Positions 45,779-53,670 of a DNA stretch of 64,000 bases are shown here, piece by piece. The notes below the pieces were generated by a model that was given only the letters and a program-made list of their open reading frames with translations, was not told where the DNA came from and searched no databases. The position numbers were made by a program, and so were the translations under genes. The stretch is from contig NZ_AZDJ01000032.1 of assembly GCF_001434705.1 (NCBI RefSeq), forward strand, positions 119,403 through 183,402, given 5' to 3'. The stretch is from Lacticaseibacillus nasuensis JCM 17158. Lineage in GTDB: Bacteria > Bacillota > Bacilli > Lactobacillales > Lactobacillaceae. Numbering within the stretch: the first letter of the stretch is position 1; the number at the start of each line of letters is the position of its first letter.

Positions 45779-47095
45779 GTAGTGCAAGTCGCTGGTCACC
45801 GACGGGTAGGCGTAGATGCCTTCCTTGGCCTGGGCCACCGACACGCCGGCGTTCATCAGCAGCGTCACCGTGTTGATCAACTCGTCGGCGGTGGTGGACA
45901 CCACCACGGCGCCGGCGAGTTGGCCGGAACGCTTGTCTTCAATCATCGTCACGCTGGCGTCGGTTTCCTGCACACGGTTATAGGTGTACCAGTGCGTCAC
46001 GTCGTTGGTCACAATGGCGTAGCGGTCGGGCTGCGCCTGCGCGGTGGCCACGGGTACGCCGACTTGAGCCAGCTTGGTGGTGGAGAAAACAATTTCCGGC
46101 TGGGCCGGATACGCGATTGGACTCGTCTCCCCCAGCAGCTGGCGGGCCACATAGCGCCCTTCAAACCCGGCCACCGGCGTGAGCTTCGGCTGCGGCTTGT
46201 CGATCACATCCCCAACGGCATAGATGCTCGGTACGCTGGTTTGCAGGTGGTCGTTCACCGTCAGCCCCCGCACCGTGGCGGCGACGCCGAGGGCCTTGAG
46301 GCCATTAGGCAGCGCGGGCACCCGGCCGATGGCAGAAAAGGCTCGCGCCACGGTGAGGGAAAAGTCGCCGCCGCTGAGCCGCACGCCAGTTTCCGCCGCG
46401 GCAATGGCCGTCACGTTGACGTTGTCGTGGAACTGCACGCCGCGCTTGATCAACAGCGCGCGCAGCTGCGCCACCGCCGGCTCCGGAAAGGCGCGCAACG
46501 CCCGCTCGGAGTGGTTGATGATGTGGACCTGAGCGCCGGCAGCGGCGGCAATGTTGGCCAGCTCGAGGCTGACGAAGCCGGCCCCGAGAAAGGCCATGGT
46601 GTGCGGCAATTGCGGCATCGCGAGAAAATCGGTGCTCGTGCCAAGCAGGTAGGCGCCTGGCACCTGCGGCATGGCCGGTGTGCGGCCGGTGGCGATGATG
46701 ATGGCTTCGCCGCGGTAGCGTTGCCCCGCGACGCGCACCGTGTGCGGGCTCACCAGCTCCGGGGCCCCGGTAATCGTGGTGACGCCTTGCGCCTGCAAGC
46801 CGCGCTCGGTGCCGCCGGGGACACTGTCGGTGTAGCGCTTTTTAAACGCCATCAAGGCCGGCCAGTCGATGTGCGGCGCGCCGGTGATGCCCGAGCCGGT
46901 CATGCGCGCGGCGTAATCGCGCGCCTCCACGGCACTATACAGCATCTTCTTGGGGTCGCACCCGAAGTTCGGGCAGGTGCCACCCCACAAGTTCCGTTCA
47001 ATCACCAACACGTGCTTGGTGGGTGCCAGCTCGCTGGCCGCGGCCAATCCGCCAGGCCCCCCACCGATAATAATCACGTCATATGCTTCTGCCAT
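45770..47095 (-). CDS. FAD-dependent disulfide oxidoreductase (glutathione reductase-like)
   Basis: A 441-residue class I pyridine nucleotide-disulfide oxidoreductase: FAD site VIIIGGGPGGLAAA, redox pair in GGTCPNFGCDPKK, NAD(P) site AFLGAGFVSLELANI and second FAD site IYAVGDVID. The dimerisation domain ends AYPSVTSDLHYL where glutathione reductases have HPT...E, so the acid-base His is not conserved and the substrate is uncertain. GGAGGAGACGAGC precedes the ATG. It follows the Opu genes by 38 bases. Confidence 0.88.
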   Translation of the reverse strand: MAEAYDVIIIGGGPGGLAAASELAPTKHVLVIERNLWGGTCPNFGCDPKKMLYSAVEARDYAARMTGSGITGAPHIDWPALMAFKKRYTDSVPGGTERGLQAQGVTTITGAPELVSPHTVRVAGQRYRGEAIIIATGRTPAMPQVPGAYLLGTSTDFLAMPQLPHTMAFLGAGFVSLELANIAAAAGAQVHIINHSERALRAFPEPAVAQLRALLIKRGVQFHDNVNVTAIAAAETGVRLSGGDFSLTVARAFSAIGRVPALPNGLKALGVAATVRGLTVNDHLQTSVPSIYAVGDVIDKPQPKLTPVAGFEGRYVARQLLGETSPIAYPAQPEIVFSTTKLAQVGVPVATAQAQPDRYAIVTNDVTHWYTYNRVQETDASVTMIEDKRSGQLAGAVVVSTTADELINTVTLLMNAGVSVAQAKEGIYAYPSVTSDLHYLI

Positions 47096-47133
47096 GCTCG
47101 TCTCCTCCGTTTCCAGGTTGCGACTGTGCAAGA

Positions 47134-48075
47134 TTAATTCGTGCTTGTGCGCGCCGCCAAGAAGCGCATCACCGCTTGGCGACTCAGGGTAAAGGGACCG
47201 GCTGCCCCGCGCACGATCACGGTGTCGGCCTCGGTTAACTGCGCGATGACCTGACTTAATGGCAAGTCGGCGGCGAGACTCACGCCGTCGTCGCAAGGCT
47301 CGCCGAATTCGGCCAGCTCCCCCACCGGCGTGTCCAGCAAGTCGCGCCGGGCGCCGGCAAAGAAGTCATCGACAAAACTCGACGCCGGCGACTCGGCGAT
47401 TTCCTGCGGCGTGCCGATTTGCACCAGCTTGGCGTGGTGCATCACCCCGATGCGGTCGCCGAGCCGCAGCGCCTCGGTCATGTCATGGGTGACAAAGACA
47501 ATGGTGGTGTTCAGCTGCGCGTGCAACTCGAGCACCAAGTCCTGTAGCTGCGTGCGCACCAGCGGATCCAGCGCGGAAAATGGCTCATCCATCAAAACCA
47601 CCGGCGGCTTCGAGGCTAACGCGCGAATGATGCCAACGCGTTGCTGCTCGCCACCGGACAGCTGCTTAGGCAGGCGGTCGCGATACTCCGCCGGCGGCAG
47701 CTTCACCGCGGTCAACAAGTCATCGACGGCGGCTTTCACCTGGGCTTTGGGCCAGTGCTTCATCTCCGGAATCAAGGCGATGTTTTGGCCCACGGTCATG
47801 GTCGGAAACAAGGCGATTTGCTGGAGCACATAGCCGATGTCCCACCGCAGTTCGCGCAGCGAGTAGTCCGTGACCGCCTTGCCGCGCATGCGAATCACGC
47901 CCGCGTTTGGCGTCACCAGCCGGTTGATCATCTTCAGCGTGGTCGTTTTCCCACCACCAGACGGACCGACCAAGACGAACAACTCGCCTTCTTCGATGTT
48001 TAAGGTGAGGTCCGCCACCACCGGCGTGTCGTGATATTCCTTGGTGACGTGGTCAAATTCGATTAGATTACTCAT
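47134..48075 (-). CDS. osmolyte (glycine betaine/carnitine/choline) ABC transporter ATPase
   Basis: A 313-residue OpuCA-like ATPase: GPSGGGKTTTLKMINRL, QQIALFPTMTVGQNI, LSGGEQQRVGIIRAL, LMDEPFSALDPL and FVTHDMTEAL. OpuCA-type proteins usually carry two C-terminal CBS domains that sense ionic strength; here only about 60 residues follow (LPLSQVIAQLTEADTVIVRG), at most one partial CBS unit. GGAGG precedes the ATG, which overlaps the permease stop by eight bases. Confidence 0.9.
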   Translation of the reverse strand: MSNLIEFDHVTKEYHDTPVVADLTLNIEEGELFVLVGPSGGGKTTTLKMINRLVTPNAGVIRMRGKAVTDYSLRELRWDIGYVLQQIALFPTMTVGQNIALIPEMKHWPKAQVKAAVDDLLTAVKLPPAEYRDRLPKQLSGGEQQRVGIIRALASKPPVVLMDEPFSALDPLVRTQLQDLVLELHAQLNTTIVFVTHDMTEALRLGDRIGVMHHAKLVQIGTPQEIAESPASSFVDDFFAGARRDLLDTPVGELAEFGEPCDDGVSLAADLPLSQVIAQLTEADTVIVRGAAGPFTLSRQAVMRFLAARTSTN

Positions 48076-49600
48076 GCCGCGCCTCCAGCAAGCCGTGCTG
48101 TTGCAGGTACGCCTTGGCCACCTTGGCCGCGGACTCCTGCTTGACGCCGACTTCATAGTTCATCTCCTGCATCTGCTTCTCGCTGATGCGCCCGGCCAAC
48201 CGGTTCAAGGCCCGCACCAGCCGCGGGTGGGCCTTGGCAAACTTGGCCTTCATCACCGGCGCCCCGCGGTAAGTGGCAAACACGCGCTTGTCGTCGCGCA
48301 ACGCCACCAGGTGATACTGGCGCAGCTGAGCGTCGGTGGAGTAGCCATCGGTCACCACCACCTGGCCCTTGACGATGGCCTGATAGCGCAGCGAGGCATC
48401 CAGCGTGCTCACCGCCAGGTTCAACCCGTACGCCTGCTTGAGGCCCTTGTAGCCATCGGCGCGGTCGTTGAACTCCAGGTCGAACCCGGCGCGCGTACGG
48501 CCGAGCTTGGTCAAGTCGCTGATGGTGGTCAACCCGTGCGCCTTAGCAAAGCTTTGCTTCACCACCAAGGCGTAGGTATTGTTGTACTGCATCGGCTTGA
48601 GCATCGTCAGCCCGCTTTTGGCCAGCAACGCCTTGGCAATCGGGTAGCTGTCGGCGCCGGCATCGATTTGCCGTTGCTGGGCCTGAGACGGCTTGGCCAA
48701 GGCGGTGACCACCGTGCCGGTAAACTCGGGATACAGGTCAACCTTGCCGGACTTTAACGCGCTAAACAAGAAACTGGTTTGGCCAAAGTTTGGCTTCAAG
48801 GTCACCGTGACGTTGGGGTCGGCCTGCTCGATGAGCTGCTTGTACATGTTAATGAGAATCTCCGGCTCGCTCCCGAGCTTGCCGGCCACCACGATTTCTT
48901 CTTTAGGCTGCTGCCAGGCGTGATACCCTGCCGCGCCGCCGCCGAGGACGACGAGGATGGCCGCCAGCCAGCCGAGCTGGCGCCACTTCAGGCGCTGCAC
49001 CACCGCCAAGCCGGCGCTGAACACCAGCGCCAAGGCGGCCGAGGCAATCGCCCCGATCAAGGTCAAGGCCGGGTCGTTACGGTTGATGCCCAGTAGGATG
49101 AACGTCCCGAGGCCCCCGGCCCCAATCAAGGCCGCCAAGGTGGCCGTACCGATGATCATCACGGTAGCAGTGCGAATGCCGCCGATGATCACCGGCAGCG
49201 CCAACGGCAACTCGACGCGCAGCAGCTGCAGGTAGCGCGGCATGCCAAAGGCGCGCTCCGCCTCACGGTACGCCGGGTCGATATCGGCCAGCCCCACGTA
49301 GGTGTTTTGAAAAATCGGCAGCAAGGCATACACGACCAAGGCGATGATGGCCGGGACGTTGCCGATGCCGACAAAGGGAATCAACAGGCCCAACAACGCC
49401 AGCGACGGAATGGTTTGCAACACGCCGGTGACTTGCAGCAAGACGTTGGCGATGCGCTTGTGCGGCTGCACCCAAATCGCCAAGGGCACGGCAATCACCA
49501 CCGCGATGATCAGCGCGATCAAAGATATCTGTAAATGCTGGCCAAGGGCGACCCACAAGTCACTGCGCCGCGCCAAAAACGTCTGCCAAATCGTCTGCAT
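48068..49600 (-). CDS. osmolyte ABC transporter permease fused to substrate-binding domain
   Basis: A 510-residue fusion. Residues 1-225 are a permease with five or six helices and the coupling motif (QTIPSLALLGLLIPFVGIG, PAYREAERAFGMP, GTATLAALIGAGGLG). Residues 245-510 are an OpuCC-type binding domain (VVAGKLGSEPEILINMYKQLIEQ, FTGTVV, YNNTYALVVK, DDKRVFATYRGAPV). Imports betaine or choline under osmotic stress. GGAGGATTGACG precedes the ATG at 49600. Confidence 0.93.
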   Translation of the reverse strand: MQTIWQTFLARRSDLWVALGQHLQISLIALIIAVVIAVPLAIWVQPHKRIANVLLQVTGVLQTIPSLALLGLLIPFVGIGNVPAIIALVVYALLPIFQNTYVGLADIDPAYREAERAFGMPRYLQLLRVELPLALPVIIGGIRTATVMIIGTATLAALIGAGGLGTFILLGINRNDPALTLIGAIASAALALVFSAGLAVVQRLKWRQLGWLAAILVVLGGGAAGYHAWQQPKEEIVVAGKLGSEPEILINMYKQLIEQADPNVTVTLKPNFGQTSFLFSALKSGKVDLYPEFTGTVVTALAKPSQAQQRQIDAGADSYPIAKALLAKSGLTMLKPMQYNNTYALVVKQSFAKAHGLTTISDLTKLGRTRAGFDLEFNDRADGYKGLKQAYGLNLAVSTLDASLRYQAIVKGQVVVTDGYSTDAQLRQYHLVALRDDKRVFATYRGAPVMKAKFAKAHPRLVRALNRLAGRISEKQMQEMNYEVGVKQESAAKVAKAYLQQHGLLEARHE

Positions 49601-49763
49601 CGTCAATCCTCCGTAGGATAAACATAACACAATTGCAGCCGAATTTGCTTACTCGGCGTCAGTATTTACCCTTTGAAAAATAGGCGATAGTTGCGGCACA
49701 TGGCCGGGCGCCGCTGCTGCTTTCAGCATACCAAACCGGCGCCTTGTTCGCCTCACGCAAGGG

Positions 49764-49792
49764 TTGCAACCGACCCGCAGGCGCTATAAACT
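49764..49792 (+). promoter_or_regulatory. promoter of the helD-like gene
   Basis: TTGCAA (49764-49769), 17-base spacer, TAAACT (49787-49792), 30 bases before the start codon. Confidence 0.5.
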
Positions 49793-49821
49793 AGTCTAAC
49801 TACGAATGAAGGAGGCGCGTC

Positions 49822-52104
49822 ATGGAAAATGCCACCCTAGCCGCCGAACAGCGGCGTGTCGCCCGCGTCGACGCCTTAATCGCCGCGCGGCTGGCAACGG
49901 TCAAGCAGCAGCGCACCATGGCGATGCGCGACCTGACCGAAATCGAACAATCCTACGGCGATGCCACCAAGGTCAACATCACCGAAGTCGACGACCGCAT
50001 GGAAACCAACGCCGCCGTCCAACAACAAAAGATGATGGTCGCTCGCGCCGCCGAAAATGAAACGATCCTCGGTCACGAAGAAGCGCGCCTACAGCTGCTA
50101 CAAGGCAGCCCGTATTTTGGCCGCATCGACATCAGTGAGGCCGGGGAGCACGACACCTTGTACATCGGCCTGGGTACCTTTCAACACGGCGATGATTTTC
50201 TCGTTTACGACTGGCGCGCCCCGATTGCCTCGATTTATTACAATGGCACGCTGGGGCCGGTGAGCTATTCGGCCCCCACCGGCGAGCAAACCGTCACCTT
50301 GGAGAACAAGCGCCAGTTCAAGATCGAACACGGCCAGATCACCAACATGTTCGACACCAACGAAACCGTCGGCGACGAGATCCTTCAAAGCGTCCTCGGT
50401 GAACAAAGCAGCGACTACATGAAAAACATCGTCGCTACCATTCAACAAGAGCAAAACGACATCATTCGCGACACCACCAGCGACCTGTTGGTGGTGCAAG
50501 GCGTCGCCGGCTCCGGCAAAACCAGCGCGGTGCTGCAGCGCGTCGCCTACTTGCTCTACCACTCCCGCAGCCACCTGGCCGCCGACCAAATGGTGTTGTT
50601 CTCGCCCAACCAGCTGTTTGCCAATTACATCTCCGAGGTGCTGCCCAGCCTTGGCGAGAAAAACATGCGTCAGGCCACGCTCGCCGAGTTCTTCGCCAAG
50701 CGCTTCATGGGCTTGCAGGTGGAGACCTTGTTTGACCGCTTCGAAAAAGACGCCACCGGGCTGCCGGAGCCGGCCGCGGCGATTCGCCGCATCAAGGAGG
50801 ACCCGGCGTTTCTGGCCGCCATCGACCGCTACGTCTCCGTGCCGCCAGCCACGCCGCTGTTCGTCGACGTGACCCTAAACGGCGAAGTCTTTTTCGCCGC
50901 CAGCACCATCACCAAGATCTACCAAAGCCAGCCTGTATCGATGACCGCCACCGATAAGTTCCTTGCCACCAAAAACACGCTGATCAAGCGGCTCAATCAG
51001 CGCATCAAGATGGCCACGTTTGAAGACTGGGTCCAAGACCGGCTCGGCTTGTTGAACCAAGAAGAGGTGCGCGACATCGTTGGCGATCAGCGCTTCGACT
51101 CCGGCGACGCCGAGCAGCGCTTCGTCGCAGAGCACATCGTCGCAGAGGCCTTTGCCCCGGTGTATGACGCCTTGTACAACGACTACTTCTTCGACGCCTA
51201 TGCCGAATACTGTCGCTTCCTGGCCACCGTGCCGGCACCGGCCATTGACCCGGCGGTGTGGGCCACCATGGCCGATAGCGTCACCGCCGGCATCGAGCGC
51301 CACGAGTTGCGCCTCGAAGACGCCGCCCCGCTGTTATACCTGCGCGACCGCGTCACCGGTGGCGGCACCAACGACGCGATTCAATACGTCTTCGTCGACG
51401 AGATGCAAGACTATAGCGCCGTGCAACTGCGCTACCTGCATCACGCCTTCCCCAAGGCTAAGCTCACCTTGCTGGGCGACAGCCGCCAAGACGTGTTCAC
51501 CGCCGGGTATCACCCTAGCGACTTCATTCACGAGATTCGCGCGATATTTCCCGGGAAAAGCGTTCGCCTCATCACGCTGAACAAGAGCTACCGCTCGACG
51601 GCGCCAATCACGGACTTCGCCAAGGCGTTGCTGCCGACACACGACCACATCCAGTCCTTCAACCGGGCCGGCCACAAGCCGCGCGTCGTCACGCTGACGC
51701 CGGAGACGGCACTCACCGGCGTCACGCAACTGGTCAGCGCCTTGGCCGCCACCAACGACACCGTCGCCATTCTCACCCGCGACGCGGCCAGCGCCGCCCA
51801 GCTGTACGCCAGCCTGCGCCTCGATACGCCGACGCACCTGCTGTCCGCAGGCGACCACACCTTACACACCGGCTGCCTGATCTTGCCGGTGTACTTGGCC
51901 AAGGGGTTGGAATTCGACGCCGTGGTCGGCTACGACGTGTCGGCCACCACCTACACACAAGCCGCCGACTGCGACATCTTATATACCCTCGCCTCGCGCG
52001 CCTTGCACGAGCTCGTGCTGGTGGCCATCGGCGCCGTCAGCCCGTTAGTCGCTGCCTTGCCTGCGCAGCTATACGACACCACGCGCACCACCGTGACTCA
52101 ATAA
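49822..52104 (+). CDS. helD: HelD-like superfamily 1 ATPase (RNA polymerase recycling)
   Basis: A 760-residue UvrD/Rep-type protein. The coiled-coil N-terminus (AAEQRRVARVDALIAARL) is followed by IDISEAGEHDTLYIGLGTF and DWRAPIASIYYNG, typical of HelD. The split ATPase holds Walker A VVQGVAGSGKTSAVLQRVAYLL, Walker B DEMQDYS and motif SYRSTAPI. HelD dislodges stalled RNA polymerase from DNA in Firmicutes. AAGGAGG precedes the ATG. Confidence 0.93.
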   Translation: MENATLAAEQRRVARVDALIAARLATVKQQRTMAMRDLTEIEQSYGDATKVNITEVDDRMETNAAVQQQKMMVARAAENETILGHEEARLQLLQGSPYFGRIDISEAGEHDTLYIGLGTFQHGDDFLVYDWRAPIASIYYNGTLGPVSYSAPTGEQTVTLENKRQFKIEHGQITNMFDTNETVGDEILQSVLGEQSSDYMKNIVATIQQEQNDIIRDTTSDLLVVQGVAGSGKTSAVLQRVAYLLYHSRSHLAADQMVLFSPNQLFANYISEVLPSLGEKNMRQATLAEFFAKRFMGLQVETLFDRFEKDATGLPEPAAAIRRIKEDPAFLAAIDRYVSVPPATPLFVDVTLNGEVFFAASTITKIYQSQPVSMTATDKFLATKNTLIKRLNQRIKMATFEDWVQDRLGLLNQEEVRDIVGDQRFDSGDAEQRFVAEHIVAEAFAPVYDALYNDYFFDAYAEYCRFLATVPAPAIDPAVWATMADSVTAGIERHELRLEDAAPLLYLRDRVTGGGTNDAIQYVFVDEMQDYSAVQLRYLHHAFPKAKLTLLGDSRQDVFTAGYHPSDFIHEIRAIFPGKSVRLITLNKSYRSTAPITDFAKALLPTHDHIQSFNRAGHKPRVVTLTPETALTGVTQLVSALAATNDTVAILTRDAASAAQLYASLRLDTPTHLLSAGDHTLHTGCLILPVYLAKGLEFDAVVGYDVSATTYTQAADCDILYTLASRALHELVLVAIGAVSPLVAALPAQLYDTTRTTVTQ

Positions 52105-52143
52105 CGCAAAATGGGACCCCGCTGCGGGGTCCCATTTTGCGTT
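52103..52143. terminator. bidirectional terminator
   Basis: Perfect 19-base arms around loop CTG (52103-52121, 52125-52143), A-rich and T-rich at the edges; between helD and the convergent CPBP gene. Confidence 0.92.
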
Positions 52144-52819
52144 ACGGCAGAAACGTCGCGACGAGGTTGTTGAGAAAGTGCAACCCAATGTCGTAGCGAA
52201 TGTCTTTGGTGTACGCATAGGTGGCGGTAAACACCGCACCCATGCCGGCGTACAGCAGCCAGTTCCAGAAGTCGGTGGGCATCGTGTGCGCCGTGGCAAA
52301 GGCCACCACCGACACCACCCCGGCCAGCCAGCGCCAGCGCACGGTGGCTTGATGTGGAAAGGCGTGCATCAACAAGCCGCGGAAGATGAATTCCTCCACC
52401 GGCGGCGCGCCGAGTACGGTCAACAGCACCATCGGCACCGTCGCCGTTTTCATCAGCTTCATCAGCTCGATTTGGTTCTCGGCTTCATGGGTGATGCCGG
52501 TGCGGACTAACACGTAATTCAGCGCCTGCACCACCACCAACGCGAGAATCATCAGCACCAGGAATTTCACGCGTGAGCGATTCAGGCGCTGATTGTGATA
52601 CACCCGGGGTACTTCCGAGCGCAGAAAATAGTGATACACCGTGACGCAGAAGTAGATCAAGGCGCCAAACACCAAGAGAAACAAGATGCCGTCGAGCCAC
52701 CAGGCGGTATGGCCGTCACTGACCAGCGCCGGCATCAAGACGATCACCTGCGCCAAGCTATACAAGAAGAACATGCCGACTACTGTTGCCAGCCGACCAA
52801 GGATTTTGCCAATGTGCAT
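52142..52819 (-). CDS. CPBP family intramembrane metalloprotease
   Basis: A 225-residue membrane protein with about six helices. CPBP (Abi) motifs: PPVEEFIFRGLL (EExxxR), FATAHTM and DIGLHFLNN. Such proteins are linked to bacteriocin immunity and prenyl-protein processing. The ATG at 52819 follows AGGAGGG. No bacteriocin gene is visible nearby. A tRNA lies directly upstream. Confidence 0.9.
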   Translation of the reverse strand: MHIGKILGRLATVVGMFFLYSLAQVIVLMPALVSDGHTAWWLDGILFLLVFGALIYFCVTVYHYFLRSEVPRVYHNQRLNRSRVKFLVLMILALVVVQALNYVLVRTGITHEAENQIELMKLMKTATVPMVLLTVLGAPPVEEFIFRGLLMHAFPHQATVRWRWLAGVVSVVAFATAHTMPTDFWNWLLYAGMGAVFTATYAYTKDIRYDIGLHFLNNLVATFLP

Positions 52820-52854
52820 GCGACCCTCCTGCGTGCTTGACCCATGACTCATGC

Positions 52855-52927
52855 AGCCGTCTATCGGGTTTGAACCGACGACCTCAGCCTTACCATGGCT
52901 GCGCTCTACCTACTGAGCTAAGACGGC
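52855..52927 (-). tRNA. tRNA-Thr (anticodon GGT)
   Basis: A complete cloverleaf of 73 bases on the minus strand. Acceptor GCCGTCT/AGACGGC, D arm GCTC..GAGC, anticodon stem CAGCC/GGCTG with loop ATGGTAA (anticodon GGT, reads ACC/ACT), T arm with TTCAAAC, discriminator T. The 3' CCA is not encoded. Confidence 0.95.
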
Positions 52928-52936
52928 ATTAGGTTA

Positions 52937-52965
52937 ATCATATCTGATGCGCCGCCGGCAGGCAA
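52937..52965 (-). promoter_or_regulatory. promoter of tRNA-Thr
   Basis: On the minus strand TTGCCT (52960-52965), 17-base spacer, TATGAT (52937-52942), ten bases before the tRNA. Confidence 0.6.
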
Positions 52966-52968
52966 CCG

Positions 52969-53607
52969 TTAGCGCAGGCCGGCCCACTCGGCCTTGAATT
53001 CCGCGACGAACTCGCGCATCACCTGCTCCCGCGCCGTCGCCAGCTGCCGCCCCGCCGCCGTGTTCATCTGGTCCGCCAAGTGAAACAGCTTTTCTTCAAA
53101 ATGGTTCAGCGTCGTCGTGTCCTCGCGGTACGTCGCCGCCGTTAACGTCTGGCGCGGCGGGATGGCGGGATCATACAGTGCCGTGGCGTGGGCGCCGCCA
53201 TATTGAAAGGCGCGGGCAATGCCGATGGCCCCAAGCGCATCGAGGCGGTCGGCGTCTTGCACGAGCTGACCGGCTAGCGACAGCGGCTGGTGGTGCGCCA
53301 GATTGGCCTTGAACCCCATGTGATCGATGATGGTGAGAATTTCCGTTTGCATGGCGGCATCCGCCCCGGCCGCCGCCAACGCGGCCTGCGTGCGGGTTCG
53401 AGCGGCCGGCACCAAGGCGACGAGTTTGTCGTCATAGGTGTCATGCAGGGTCGCCGCGGCCAGTACCACCGCTCGGTCCACGCCAGGCGTCAAGTCGCAC
53501 AACCGCCGCGCTGTCGCCACCACGCGGGTGATGTGATCAAAGCCGTGGCCCGAGCCGTCACCGGCGGCCACCTGTCGGGCAAATGCGGTTAACTGTGCCA
53601 GTTCCAT
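52969..53607 (-). CDS. HD domain phosphohydrolase (YedJ-like)
   Basis: A 212-residue protein. HD-domain ligands: HGFDHITRVVATA, AATLHDTYDDK, IIDHMGF and LVQDADRLDALGAIGI. Probably a metal-dependent phosphohydrolase; substrate unknown. AAGGAGG lies eight bases before the ATG at 53607, with an in-frame GTG just before it. Divergent from uvrA2. Confidence 0.9.
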   Translation of the reverse strand: MELAQLTAFARQVAAGDGSGHGFDHITRVVATARRLCDLTPGVDRAVVLAAATLHDTYDDKLVALVPAARTRTQAALAAAGADAAMQTEILTIIDHMGFKANLAHHQPLSLAGQLVQDADRLDALGAIGIARAFQYGGAHATALYDPAIPPRQTLTAATYREDTTTLNHFEEKLFHLADQMNTAAGRQLATAREQVMREFVAEFKAEWAGLR

Positions 53608-53670
53608 CACGCGTCCTCCTTGAATTGCTGTGGTACGATGAACCTATTATGACACAAAGAAGGTCACCTC

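Noticed and set aside
45782-47137. A 451-codon open frame antisense to the flavoprotein gene
   Set aside because: It mirrors the whole opposite gene, is rich in Arg, Gly and His, and has no start signal.
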